The notes beneath the pieces were generated by a model. That model had not been told where the DNA came from. It did not search any database and saw nothing but the letters and a program-made list of their open reading frames with translations. A stretch of DNA of 64,000 nt from Stercorarius parasiticus. Taxonomy: Eukaryota; Chordata; Aves; Charadriiformes; Stercorariidae. Positions 35,509 to 47,689 of this stretch are shown in pieces. How positions within the stretch are numbered: the stretch's first letter is position 1; the number at the start of each line of letters is the position of its first letter. The stretch spans positions 287,140-351,139 of the forward strand of contig VWZL01001363.1 of assembly GCA_013396915.1 (NCBI GenBank), written 5' to 3'. The position numbers and the translations under genes are program-made.

Positions 35509-38500
35509 TAGTTTTCAGGTGATGTCTTCTGTAGCTTTTGTATTGACAGTCAGCACACGGGCATCTCTATATGGATCTGTTTTCAGTCTATTAAGTGAGA
35601 ATCTCTATGGATCTTTCCAGCACTACCTGAGACATAAAATGGACAAAAACAAGCTTAAACTTCATTTTAGTGATACTGGAAATATCATCTAGCTTTTTTC
35701 AAACAAGTGTTGTATTCTGTGTTCCTCCCAAAATTCTCTTAGGCACAGAAGAGCATTGCAGTGGCAAAGACTGAAATCCTCCAGTGGAAGACGTATTGGT
35801 GTGCTTTCTGCTGAGTATTTATAAAGCTACCATTTTCCTCAGTCTGCTTAATCACCACATGAATGCGTGGTTCTAGTTTTAAGATCACAACCAACTGCTG
35901 TGGAAATACCCGTCACAACCCAAATGTAGGGTTAGTGGCCAAACCTCTCTCTCTGCCCTTGGCACAACTAGTTAACTGATAAATCCCAAAGGCAACAGCA
36001 ACCCCCCAGATGATATATGAAATGATGAACTGAAAATGATATGAAACAAGATGTTACAAAAATTTTATGGAATAATTCAAATATGGGACAGTGCGTGCAT
36101 CTAATGTTGGATGAGGAAGGAGTTAAGCTCCTAAAGAAAAGCTGTAGAAGCTGACTTTTCATGGGTGCTCTGCCTACCGTTAGTTGACACGTCCCCTGTT
36201 GTGCCAGCACTGATACTGCTGCTTGTACACCTCCCTGAACTGCTGTAATCTGAGTGGTGTAACACCTGGCTCTTGCTAAAACATGATTGTTTGCATAAAT
36301 CTCCTGACAGCAGTGGCCAGAAGTCATGTTATGAAAGTGTTTGTGACACTTCAGTGTGGTCAGGCCTATTATGAAATGCAGCGGCTTTCACAATTTATTC
36401 CAAGATGTAAGAAGAGGAGGAGATTGGGCCAAGACAGGGAGGTATGAATGCCTTGCAGGGCTTGTGATGACCTTTTGCTGCGTGGTGCAAGTAGTGTGCC
36501 CTTCCTCAGTGTATCTGTGGTCTTGTGATTCCGGTGATATATTGGATGGTGGGAGAGGAAGATGCGAACACCTGGAATTAAAGACTGTCATACACCCTGG
36601 AAATCCAGGTTGCTAGGCTTTTACACAGAGGATAGACATAATCTTGGCAGAAAGGCAGAGCTTCATACCTTCTTTCCTGCTGGCCGTTTCCCTAGGGCTA
36701 CTGACAGTTACACAAATGAATACTCTGAGGCGCCTGACTCTTCTCCTGTGCTGTCTACTGAAAGCTAAAGGCTATATACGTGTTCTGGACCATATACCTG
36801 CACAACAGGATTAGGAACTGCTAATCTGAAGGCATCCATGTCTGTTATTGCTGGCTCTCCCAACTCAAGGTAACACTTCTGAGGACACTGTGAACAAGGA
36901 GAAGTGGTGAATGGTTCCTGATTGAGGGTTTCCCGCTTTGCTGTGATTTCCAGCTAGCCCATCAGAGTCTTGAGGACTGCTAGAAGTGCTTTGAAATGAC
37001 AATAATTTATGATTGAATCTGAAACAGGTACCGATGGAGGCATGGCTTGGGGGAGGTGTGAGGAAAGCAGACTCTTTCATCTGCCAGCCCTGCAGGATTC
37101 AACCTGCTGGCTTGGTGAGCTCACAAATAGGATAACCATCCATGGAAGGATGTTTTTTTCATTTTAAGATACCTCTCTGAAATCTAGGTAAGTGATTTAG
37201 GAAGATAAGGGTTAACTTGTAATGGAATTTCATTATTTAGCCAAGGGCAAAAAACCCCCATGCTTTTTTAAAGATAGGTTTTTTTATTCAAACATAGACA
37301 TTAGGTTTGTAATTTGGTGACTGCTGGAAAGCCATAAATCCACATTCACACTACCTTGTTAATTAGGGCCTTATTCTTAGTAAGTTATTAACAAACTTAG
37401 TTGAGTCATCACCCACAAGTGGGTACATATCATCAGATCCTCATTAGTACACAAACTCCCTCGTTTTCAGCCCCAGCTTGTCAGCTGCCGCTGGCCCTGG
37501 AGGCATGGACTGAACAGAGCTGTCAGCCCTCAAGATTTAGTTGCCACACTTGTGATATTTGGCATTTTACTTAACTCCTCAACTCCTGCATTGTTGTTGT
37601 TATGCATGAATCTCCATACTCGCCACAAGATTAAATTCTCTTCCCCCCCCCAAAAATGAGTAGGTCAAGCTTGGACTCTATAAGATGAATCTCATAGAAC
37701 AGAGGGGAAAAAAAGAGAATGCCACTGTAATTTCTTTTTAGTCTTATTTTAATTGAGGAAGGGAACAAGTGGTTTTTTTGATGCTTGATGCTGGTAGTAC
37801 TGTAAAAACTACTGAGGATTTGTTTTCTTCATCTGCTTATCTCCATCAGCAGTGGTAGACAAATTGTAATAGGTTAACTGCTAAAATGGCTTCTTTTAGA
37901 TGATACTTATGTTAACAATAAATACCTGTTTCTTCAGTGCCAGTCAAGATTGATCCCAGGTAAGCCACTGGGAAGAAGCATTTTGCTGTGGCCACGTGGA
38001 GATTGTGACCTATCTTCAGTAGGCAGTTCCTCTTTGTTTAATAGCCTTTCTGACTTGTAGTTGGAAACGCTTCAGTGGCTTTACAATGCATCAGTGGCAT
38101 GTCCCCACCCATCCGTCCTGGGGTGGGGGGGATTAGCTCTGTGATAAAGTTCATCGGTCTCCTCTGTCATCGTAGCTTGACGTTTCAGGACTGCCCATAT
38201 ACAACGGGTATGCCAGACCCTGGTGTACTGTACCGTGATTTTGCTCCTCTTGTAACGAAACAAGATCTGTTGTCTCTTCTGAGGCTACCTGCCTCTTGAA
38301 GGAGTACTTTTTAAAAATTTCTGTCACTATGTAATTGGACCTAAAATAAAAGTTACAGGGCACGCTTTTTGTTTAGAAGGGCCACTATCAGTATGGGCAA
38401 TTGTTTCTGCAGTTAAAGGGACCTCAGTGATGGCAGCCTTTAAGTTATGTGAACTCGGAGGACAGTAGCCCTCTGGTTCTTAAACTGTGATGTAATATAA

Positions 38501-41033
38501 AATTCTCAAAAACTTATTTTACACATGAAATATTGTCTGCGGGATACTTCCACTAACCTTTAAACCTTATAAGCTGTTCAGCCGTTGTGTCTTTATAATG
38601 TGTAGGTCTAGGGTGGTTGAAATGTAACACAAGCCAGTTCTTTTACTGTGCTATTCATATTTCCATTCTGGTATGTCTGAATGTTGGCATCATTGTACTA
38701 CGTGAGTGCATTTTTCATACTTAAAAATAGACTCAACAACCATCTTCCTTCTCTTCCTTTCATTTTACAACTGCAGTAGCAGCTACATTTCCTGTCTCAA
38801 TAGCACTTATGAAGCAATTAGGCAAATTTGGGACAGATCTTGCCACTGAATGCTAGACAGATTTCTCTTTATCCTTGCTAGGACTTGTGCTTGTGAAAGC
38901 TAACAGATTACACCCTAATGGCCTGGTTCTTTTCCTGCCCCTGCAAGTAGCACTCTTCTCGTTTTACACACGGGCCGTTTGATTTGGTGCCACAAAATGA
39001 AATTAATGGATCCTCTAATTGGTCATTTGTAATTAATTAGTATCAAAAATTATTCATCTTTGTCTCTGTTGTACCTTCTGTTGTCTTCACTGACTACTGC
39101 TCATGATTATCCTGCTGAAGGAAATCATTAGTGCTTAAATTAGAAGGACATGAAAAGTAAAATAAAAAGATGTAAAAAAACCCCCAAAAACCTCCAAGAG
39201 TAAAAATTTTCAGTATTTCTGTAAAATCTCACTCTTTCAACTAATCTGAGGGAGAAAATAACTATTTTTTTGTCAGGTAAAGTCAATGGATCCTACCTAG
39301 CACCACAATTAAGTGCATATAACAAAGCTAAATATTCTGTAAATTTCCTTATAAAAGTTAAGTATGAGATAAAAGGGCACACCAGTCCATTGCTATATTT
39401 ATGCCCTGTAATAAATAACAAAAATGGGTAAATCAGAATATCCCACAAAATAGAACATTACTTAGGCCATCCCAATAAATTAAACTTCCTTCACAACAGC
39501 AATGCACATTAGTAAGTTTGTCCAACATACCTCAGCTTTTCCTGTTATTCCTCCTCCCCTCTGCTCACACAGACACACATCTCCTTTAAAACTGTTGGGA
39601 ATCATAAGCATGCTATATGCAGTTTTACTGTCCCCCTCCTTCTGAAGGATTTGAATCCCATTTCTATCACCTTCTCACAAAGACCCCCTAAACCATCAGT
39701 GTGTTGTCTGTTCAACAGTTTGGGGGAAGTTACATATCCTCTTGTCAAAGCTGTCATGTTTTGTATTGCTGAAGAGAACTTTCCTGCTGAATTCCAGAGG
39801 CAAGACATGCATCTTTGTTAAAGGAGCGATAGAAATTATAAGGAAGGATCCACTGGGCAAAATCATGCATTTTTAAACTAGTAACAAAAATTTCTGCTGC
39901 AGACTTGGGGCTTGAGCCACTTATGACTGTAGACCACTGGTATGATATGTATGCAAGAGGTAATTCAGTTTTGTCATGGCAAAGGGTTCTTGATAGGAGC
40001 AGGGAACACAGTAGAAGACATTGGTAATACCTCACTAAATCATTAGAACGTTCCACAAAAATCTGGCCAAGTTGTTCACAGAATTTAAACTGAAACAGCC
40101 CAAAAGAGGTGAATAAGAGAATGAAAGATGTATCTTTGGGGAAGAGATTAAATATGTCATGCTGATGATGACATGAAATGATGATGAGAGAGTACATTAA
40201 TATTTTTCCAACTAGCTTTGAGGCTAGTTATCCAGGAGGAAGAAGAATTCTTTCTGTTAAAAGTGCAAATGCATGTGCAGTGGTCATAAAGTATTTAGAT
40301 TAGAAGTTTTTTAAAGAGTTTTCAAACATCCAAAGAGTGAAACTCTGGAACAGCTTACATCAAATGGGGGGGGAGGGGGGGTGGGGCAAAAAGATAGGGA
40401 ATATTTAATGGCTGCATATAGACTGCGTTACCGTGTTTTTATAGGGAAAGTGTGAGAAACTGTAGAGAGGTTGGGGTGAAACAGTTAGGTTTAGGATGAG
40501 TCATTGCTGGTTGTGGTGATTTTGAAAATTATTATATGAATATAATCATATTACTTAAGGCTTTCTGCTAAGTGCCCTCAAGGACCAGGAAGGATTTCAA
40601 ACTCTAAGATAATAAATTGACAATTGACTTTTTTTTTTTTTCCTACTTTTCAGCATTGGAAACTGGCTATAGAAAGAGGCAGAGGGTAGAGGAAGGCATG
40701 CTGGTATTCCTATTAGTAGGCAGTTTTTTCACTTGGTGTGTCCTGCTCATGAGTGCAGGTGGCTGCTTTGGTTGGGATCGGGATTGCGTGTCTTCCACCT
40801 CAGGCTAGCAGTGGCTCCCTCCCATTCCTCTGCTCTCCTGCCGTGCAAGACATAGCCCACCTCTTCAAGTTGTTATGGTAGGAGATAAAAGGCTTGTCTC
40901 CACGGGCACAGAGGAAGGAGCAGAGGGACAATGGCAGGTGGAGGAACTCCAGATGCTTATCAGACAAACAGAGTGCCCTGAGCCAACTAGTTGCAGGTCT
41001 ACCACAGTAGGGTGATGGGCCCTGTTGTCCAGG
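35509..41033. other. 5.5 kb without recognised gene or transposon
   Basis: This is AT-rich DNA with one strong G-tract (listed). The longest minus frame here (39754-40197, 147 codons, open upstream to 40231) is discussed as a weak finding. A plus-strand frame after a T-rich acceptor-like sequence at 40653 was considered and rejected. Several GC-richer patches (36.36-36.62, 38.07-38.30, 40.75-41.03 kb) hold nothing I can name. Confidence 0.5.
40366..40386 (+). repeat. G-quadruplex motif (G8 A G7 T G4)
   Basis: G8 (40366-40373), A, G7 (40375-40381), T, G4 (40383-40386). The long runs can supply four G-tracts with one-base loops on the plus strand. It is the strongest quadruplex motif in the window. 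Confidence 0.9.
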
Positions 41034-42143
41034 TGTGAGACCCATCAAGATCAGTCAACGGGAGAGGGTCTTGGGACCACCTTTGAAAAGAGAGAGGTTA
41101 CTGCCCTATAGAGTGTGGGAATCATTATGGGATGTGGAGGAAGAGTGTCTTGGGATTGTGCAAGCCTTGTTATGGGATGTTTAGAGGAAGAAGCACAAGC
41201 AGGGAAAGGGAGAGAGGGATCAAGGTGAACTGGGGAGGACCAAGCATGGAAAAATAGAGGGCAAAGGAGTTAAAAGAGGCCAGTTGAGTGTTAATTGGTT
41301 GCTGGTCAGTACGCTTGTCTGACCATGACCTGTGCCTTATTGCTGCAGCCTATCCTGTCTTCTCATTAAACTCCATTTCTAGCTATTCTGTCTGAGGGCT
41401 CTCTATTCTGTGCATATGTGTGCATAAGGAGGTCTAAGTGCCAGCAAATGGAGTGGGGTCCGTGACTCATAAGGCCCGTGTATCTGCAGTGTCAGGCACT
41501 GGAGCAAGTGTGGATATGTATGTAGTGTGTTACCACTAGCAAACATCAAGCTGGACTAGCCAGTGAGCGTGGATGAGCAGCCAGAAGTCTGGGCCAAATA
41601 GTGGAAAGACAAGAGGGTCTGAGAGCTGTCTGCTGGAGGGACCAGGGAGCCAAAAACAGCTACAGAAGACACCGTGGGGCCTGGGGGTCTAAGGCCAGTG
41701 ACTGGTGAGACCTGTAGTGTGCCTCTGTGTGCCGGAGCACTAACAGTTGGAGTGGGGCCGTGGGTCTCAGGGGCTCATGTATGTTCAGGTGCCAGCAGCT
41801 GGGGAGACCTGGGTGTCCAGGGACAGCTGCTGGACAGACTGTCTAAGCTCAGCTACTGGAGGGAACCATGTTGTCTGTACATATATACGTATTTTCCACT
41901 AAAACCCTTTCATCCTGATCAGCCAGAAAGGGAAACGGGATGAGGTCGCTGGTGCTGTCTGTGTTTTTGCTAGCGCTGTGTTTTCTGTCTGTCTTCATCT
42001 GTGTGGCTGGCCATGTGTTTGTGTGCGTGTGTATACGCATATGTGTGTCTACCCTATAGCTACTGGCTAGGCCTTGGGGCAGCCTTGCCTCTGTCGCGCT
42101 ACTGGATTCAGGAACTCTAACAAAGGTCATTAGGAGTCTCACA
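41034..42143 (+). mobile_element. Unclassified 1.1-kb repeat-like element, LTR-like
   Basis: This is a sharply GC-richer block in AT-rich DNA, built of purine-rich sequence, a pyrimidine/CTG segment and T/G-rich sequence. It starts and ends with exact 8-base inverted termini, TGTGAGAC (41034-41041) and GTCTCACA (42136-42143), of the TG...CA form. An ATTAAA polyadenylation-type hexamer at 41365-41370 follows GAGTTAAAAGAGGCC near 41265, which could be a TATA-like site. Internally it has irregular degenerate repeats: GAGTGGGG(T)CCGTG at 41451 and 41750, and CTGGAGGGACC-like units near 41630 and 41857. I see no target-site duplication, gag or pol. A solo LTR is the first guess; a minisatellite-bearing host sequence is the alternative. 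The termini are tentative. Confidence 0.4.
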
Positions 42144-42829
42144 GCATAAATTCCCTGTTTCTATGTAGGTCAAGGACATTGGCAGTGTTCCTCATCTTTC
42201 AATGCTCTCGTTTTGTGGCACATCATTGCTGTCTCTATAGGGGGTTTACAACAAGTTTTCAGTTTAATAAAGTGTGTTGGGAATATTTTCTGTGTTTGGA
42301 TTACTGGAGCACATGTTCTCTAGATTCCTCTTACTACGTGGTATCCTGCAATTGCTGAAATGGGATTTAATGATCAAGGTCTAGTTTTATATTGCAGTAA
42401 GCAGATTATACTATATGCCACCAACTGAAAATGGTTGCTTTTTTAGTCAGTAGTTGTATCACTTGGAGCTTCTGGGTTTATCTTGTGCGTAAACTCTGGA
42501 AAGAAGCACAAAAGAAATGGTTGACCTCTCCTCCTTTTGGTACTCGTAACAACAATATGTTCTTAGACACAGCTGCTGTATTGACCTATATGAGCAGTAG
42601 ATGACAAACTCCACTCCCACTGGAGTGCAGATAACAATCCTGTTCATACCTCCTGTTCATACACAACAGCATGCCCTTTTCCCTGCAGAATGCCATGGGC
42701 GATTCACATCCAACCTTGTGAACTATTATTATATGCTCAGATCTCTTTTTCCCCACGCAAGACTAACAAGTCGAATTTTAGCCTTTTTTTTTTTTAATTT
42801 GGTGGGTTTCATTGTTCTTAAATGTGTAC
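42144..42829. other. No gene or repeat recognised
   Basis: This is AT-rich DNA between the GC-rich element and an ancient CR1. A T-run lies at 42785-42798, and no coding frame exceeds 65 codons. Confidence 0.5.
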
Positions 42830-43305
42830 AGGTAATTCATTTCTTCTAATGAATTTCATCCTGTTTTTCCCAGAGTGTTTCTCTTATTTGCCATTGTTCT
42901 GAATTCTACAACAGCATTTTTATATCCCCTCTGATCCCCTCTGATCTGGTATCTGCAAGTGTAATAGCTTACATGTTATTTCATCATTTGGTCCCTTAAG
43001 ATAGCAGAACTGGAATAGACTGTATGAAAGTGGAGTAGACCATACAGCATCCTGTGAAATTTTTGTAACTAATTTTCTTTTGTAGTTTTCTAGCTAGTTC
43101 TATACCAACTGAATAGTAATTCGCCCTGCTTAGGGCAGTTGTTAGCCTGCTTAGAAAATAGCATATGATAGTGTCAAAAGACTTGTTAAAAGCAAGATGT
43201 GTGGCTTCACTTGTTTCTCCTTCAGGTACAAAGTTTTTTCTCGATCAAAAAAGATGATCTGACTGGTTTAGCGTGATTTGTCCTTTATGTTTATGAAGGA
43301 GTCAG
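42830..43305 (-). mobile_element. Ancient CR1 LINE, post-catalytic ORF2 region
   Basis: This minus-oriented old CR1 is recognised from collinear blocks: TAATGAATTTCATCCTGTTTT near 42847, CTGGTATCTGCAAGTGTAAT near 42945, GCAGAACTGGAATAGAC, TTTTCTAGCTAGTTC near 43086, GATAGTGTCAAAAGACTTG near 43169, AAAAGCAAGATGTG, and CTGACTGGTTTAGCGTGATTTG near 43259. These follow the reverse complement of the sauropsid CR1 consensus further 5' than the copy at 33.3 kb. The two overlap by roughly 140 bases in consensus terms, so they are separate insertions. A short tandem duplication (ATCCCCTCTG twice, 42924-42943) lies inside. Confidence 0.6.
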
Positions 43306-44584
43306 CAGTGAAAAAGAAAGAAATCTGAAAACAGTCAGTTATGCAACACAATTGTGTGCTTCAACATCTGTCCAAAATTTTAAAAATCAAAATTACCTTT
43401 AGACATGTTTTTTATAAGATATCTTAATGCATCTCAAAGGATTAATGTCAATATCACGTATTTAGAGGTATAGTATGTAAGATGCAAACCAAGCTGAATG
43501 AAAGAATTGTAGAAGAAAATGTTTAAATGTTTTCAAAATGAAATGAGGAAATGAAAGGTAGTACACTTTTTCTGTTCAGAAAAGTCGAAACAAATCATTT
43601 CACAGGTATTGTTTAATTTTGAGAGGAGTCTGTCTTCTGCCAATAAAAAAAAATAATAAAAATTCAAAAACTCTCCTGTGGAATTTACAGATATGGTGAA
43701 ACTTAAGGTAGGATTTGGCAGTTTTTTTCCTGCTGTGTAGTAGAATAACGTTAAAATACACTTCTATATTACAGGATTCAGGGGTGGAATTACAATATAG
43801 ATTTTATATTATGTTGATTTTGAGAATTATTTCACTCCGATTTCCTTGAACATTTCTTTATTGAGACATGATGGAGGAAATCCACAATTCGTTTATAAGG
43901 CATCGGGCATTTTCCTTTTTATTTTTAATACAGAGGTGGTTTTTTTAAAATATCTACAGACATCTTCACGAATATGACAGTGATGTCTGAATTAAAATGT
44001 TCTACTCAGACTCTCGGCTGTGTTAAACACTTTTTTCGGCATTCAGAAGCAGAGCCTCTTTCTGTGTTCTCGGCATCCTGTGTTCTCGGCGGTGTAGCTT
44101 TCAATATTTTCACATTGCTCAAAATCCGTGTGACTTTATTAGCACAGTGCTGAGCCTGAGCTAATATACCCTGCTGAGGGACTTAGCTGCGACACAGAGC
44201 TCTGGCAGAATATCTCCTGGTATTGTAAGAATTACTTGTTAAACTCTATACATGTTGTCGACGTAGCAGCAGTGTTTTGAAGCACTTGACTAATGCTTCC
44301 ACAGCTGTAGGTAGTATCAGGCACTTGGTTATTATTAAGAAGGTTGCCAACATATTAGCAACGTTTACATGCGCAGTTACTGTAGCCAAAGGTACTCTTT
44401 GTTGTTAGGCTCCACTGTTAGAAATGTTCTTAAAATGTCTTAAATCTCCCATTACTGTAGCCCCAGCTGACTGTGGAAGCTAATAGCGTTGGCAAAAAAG
44501 CTCCTTAGAAATTATAAGCAACCCCCATATGCCAGAATTTGTTGCTAAGTGAAATAAATGGTTACTAGCACCGCCAAGTTGCTG
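43306..44584. other. No gene or repeat recognised
   Basis: AT-rich. A 12-base direct repeat TGTGTTCTCGGC occurs at 44063-44074 and 44079-44090. Nothing else stands out before the minisatellite. Confidence 0.5.
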
Positions 44585-44780
44585 GAACTGCTTGTAACAG
44601 CTGTGAACCCTGAAGTAGGTGATTAACGTCAGCTCGAAGCGTTGCCGGCTGCCTGATGGAGCTTGTAACACCCAGGAACCCTGAACCGCAGAACTCCCGA
44701 CGGCTGCAGGCGTTGCTGACTTCCAGGCAATATGCATAACAGCCGCAAACCCTGAAATACAGGATTCGCAGCATCTTCTC
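44585..44780. repeat. Diverged minisatellite, exact 71-bp period
   Basis: The anchor AACCCTGAA recurs at 44606, 44677 and 44748, exactly 71 bases apart. Around it TAACA recurs at 44595, 44666 and 44737, and GCGTTGC at 44639 and 44710, all in the same phase with no indels. Full units are 44591-44661 and 44662-44732; by hand about 42 of 71 positions agree. A third partial unit begins at 44733 and fades after about 44780. A weaker partial match lies left of 44591. Because 71 is not a multiple of three, it is not a coding repeat. It is GC-richer than its surroundings and retains CpGs. Confidence 0.85.
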
Positions 44781-46884
44781 TTCTGTCCACCTTCGATTGG
44801 CTCTGGTGAAATCTAATTACTGAGATAAAACCTTGAGGAATTTTAGAATGTCCATCTAGTTATTTTTGCTGGTAAATCAGCTGTTAAGCTCCATTATGTG
44901 AAAATATTAAATTTGGGGTTTGTAATTTACAGCTGTCCTTGCATTTTCAAGAAAGAAGGGGGCTGGATTCTCAGTGTGGCCATGCTCTCTATTTATTGAC
45001 AGGGAAATGGGGACAGGCTTTTGTGGAAACACTTATAAAATTCTTATCCTGGGAACAGTTCCATGTTATTTCCTACCTCGGTATAATAGAAGCAGCCCGA
45101 GGATTAGAGATTTAGCTTCCAACTAAGAATTGCCAAAGTTGCAGCATTGTGCCAGTAGCTTCCACCCTCTGCTTGTTGTCTGTTTGCAGAGCTGCAGTGA
45201 GTATAGGAAGACTTAGTAATTAAATATAATCCTTTAAAGATGTCAATCTGTATGTCTATAAAAGGTCAGCGCATAGGCCAGTTGTCCTACTGTATCTAAT
45301 ATGCCATGTTGCTATACAGGAGTTAAGTTCTAAAGCATGCAAGTAATCATAACATCTCCAGCATTACCAATGGGATACGCAAAATTACTGATTAATCTAG
45401 GATTGTAACAGGCCAAAACCCAGGATCTACTCGTGAACATCGACTTTTTTGTTAGTAGAAGGAATCTTTCTGCTGTCTCTGCCAAAATTGTGTTTACTAG
45501 TCCCTGGACTGCTAAGCAACAGTACTCAGATTTCAAAATCCTAACCTTTTCATTAAATACAGATTTGTTTAGTATGATACTGAGCACACCATATTGCTCA
45601 GGTAGGCAGTTCTCCTACCTGTTCTGGGATTAAAATGGTGTTGATCATGAGTTCTTGCAAACTTTTACTAAGTCGGTAGTTTATTCACTCTCTTTTCTAA
45701 GCAAGAACTATGGAGTAAAAAATGAAACGTGGAAGAAACAGGTTCAGAACAAAGCAGAAAAGGTGGTTCCTCAAGTAAAGCATGGTTAAGCTGTGGGTGT
45801 CTCTGCTGTGGATTATTATGCAGGCCAAAAATTACAACTTCAAAAGTAGCTGAACTAGGTCAATTCATGGGAGGAAAAAAAAAAAAAGGCACGAGGAATA
45901 TTAAATGCAAAGACATCAGAAAGATCCAAAGAAACGTGAGACACAAATTTCTGGAGGTTGTGAGTTTCCTTTGGGAATGTCTGTAGCAGTGGCGAGAGCA
46001 GACGTCTAGGAAAGGGCAGGCACAGAGGTGAAGGAAACAGCGGTGTATATCTTCGCTTTGACCTGCTGTGGCCATCCCCCTCGTATGTTCTTAAGCTTTT
46101 TTGAATCAGAGCATGGGGCACAGTGGACCTCAGCATAGGTGAGGTCCTGTGTGAACAACCTGATTGAATAAATTTGAACGAATAAATGTGAACGTTGTGT
46201 GGATTATTCCCATTCATCTCCCTAGTCTGTCAGCTCTCAGGCTTCATGAAGAGGAGTGAAGTGATAACAAATTTATGGATGATTATCTTAGGTGAAATCT
46301 AAAGCTACTCTCTTATCTGCAGTTCTTGGATGGCAGTTTCTGAGTGCAGAAGCAATGCGATAGCTGCAGTTGTGGGATTTGTGAAGTTGCATGTGTGAAA
46401 TCATGTATTGGAATTATGTGACTCAAATAACACTGTTTTTTCAATGACAGCCATTTAAATGCTAAGTCAGTAAGCTGGCTACCTGAGCCTGAAATACTGC
46501 ACAGTAACTGCACATACAGAAACAATACAAAGGATTGAGGCTGAACACTTAGTTTGGATTTAGTGAAGATATTTGCTGTATAATTGTGTATGAATAATAG
46601 GGCTAGGGGGCATCATTCGTATGGAATAATGTGTTTGCTCTGCTATCAATTTGTTGGCAAAGAGCAAAATAGAGGAATATGCTGTACATATTATTCTGCT
46701 TTAAAGCTTTAACTCGCAACTGCACTTTAGTGGTTTTTAAAAGTCATCTTTATGACTGTTTTATTTCACTGGTTTTAGTTTTCTGGTTTAATTTATTTTT
46801 GTCAAAAATATTTTCAGAAGATGACAAGCATGGAATTCATGTATGCATTATGGCATTTAAAAATATATTATTTAGTATTTAGAC
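44781..46884. other. No gene or repeat recognised
   Basis: This is 2.1 kb of mixed-composition DNA. A 120-codon minus frame (45855-46217) overlaps an A-run (45875-45887) and other frames, and has no recognisable domain. Confidence 0.5.
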
Positions 46885-46885
46885 T

Positions 46886-47463
46886 GCAGGGCTTGATACT
46901 GGGGCCAATACTGCTTAACATCTTCATTAGTGACTTGGATGATGGGGCAGGGCAAACCCTCAGCAGATTTGCAGGTGTGACAAAAATAGGAGGATCGATT
47001 GATACACCAGATGGTTGTGCTGCCATTTAGTGGCATGTGGACAGGCTGGAGATCTTGGCCAGCAGGAATCTCCTGAAGCAGAACAAAGGGAAATGCCAAG
47101 TCCTGCCCTTGGGGAGGAAGAAACCACAAGCACCCACCAGTACAGGCTGGGGGGTGTTTGCCTGAAAAGCAGCTTTGAAGTAAAGGTTCTGGGGCTCTCG
47201 GTGGACACCAAGTGCAACATGAGCCAGCAATGTGCCCTTGCGGCATAGGTGGCCAGCAGCACCCAGGTTGTGCTAGGCAGAGCATTACCACTAGGTCAAG
47301 GGAGGTGGGTGAGTCTTCTCCACTGCTCAGCCTTGTCTGGAGCACATCTGGAGTGGTGTGTACAGGTCTGGGCTACCCAGAACAGGAGAGACGCGGACAT
47401 ACTGGAGCAAGTCTACCAAAGGGCCACTGTAATGATGAAGGGATTGGATCATCTGTCGTATAA
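46886..47463 (+). pseudogene. Broken CR1 ORF2 (reverse transcriptase) relic
   Basis: CR1 ORF2p is an endonuclease plus reverse transcriptase that copies CR1 RNA into DNA at the target site. This piece begins at the GLILGPILLNIFISDLDD motif. The catalytic FADD box reads FAGV (near 46971), so both aspartates are gone. An in-frame TAG at 47028 stops the frame where related copies have CAG. After that, homology jumps frame: HQYRLGGVCLKSS and NMSQQCALAA (frame ending 47248) and WATQNRRDADILEQVYQRA (frame from 47249). It is certainly inactive. Confidence 0.9.
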
Positions 47464-47545
47464 GGAGAGCCTGAGAGAGTTAGGATCACTTAGCCTCGAG
47501 AAGGCTCAGGGGAGATCTTATATGTGTACGAATATGTGTATATAT
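46886..47545 (+). mobile_element. CR1 LINE, reverse transcriptase region onward
   Basis: This is a plus-oriented CR1 fragment that starts inside the reverse transcriptase domain and ends before the 3' UTR, so both ends are truncated. Collinear blocks run from GGGGCCAATACTGCTTAACA through GATACACCAGATGGTTGTGC, CACCCACCAGTACAGGCTGG, and GTCTACCAAAGGGCCACTG to GCCTCGAGAAGGCTCAGGGG. The last part, GATCTTATATGTGTACGAATATG, still fits CR1. It is followed at once by unrelated AT-rich sequence. Confidence 0.93.
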
Positions 47546-47689
47546 CTTATATTGTATAAAATCCTTAGGAATTTTTTTTAGTACTTCCATTTTATAAGAA
47601 AGAAGACAATGTTTGGCATTACGAACAACTTCATTTCCATGAATCAAAACCAGGCATAGCTTGCACACTCGCAGCAGGCTGTAGCTATG
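47546..47689. other. AT-rich spacer
   Basis: Short unrecognised AT-rich sequence between the CR1 and the GC-rich patch. Confidence 0.5.

Noticed and set aside
40617..40808. Exon after a strong polypyrimidine acceptor at 40653, with a hydrophobic frame
   Set aside because: The only in-frame donor (GTGGCT at 40759) is poor, no family is recognised, and the frame ends shortly after. Likely chance.
45855..46217. 120-codon minus-strand frame as a gene
   Set aside because: Overlaps an A-run that gives a poly-F stretch, is open in two minus phases, and matches nothing known.
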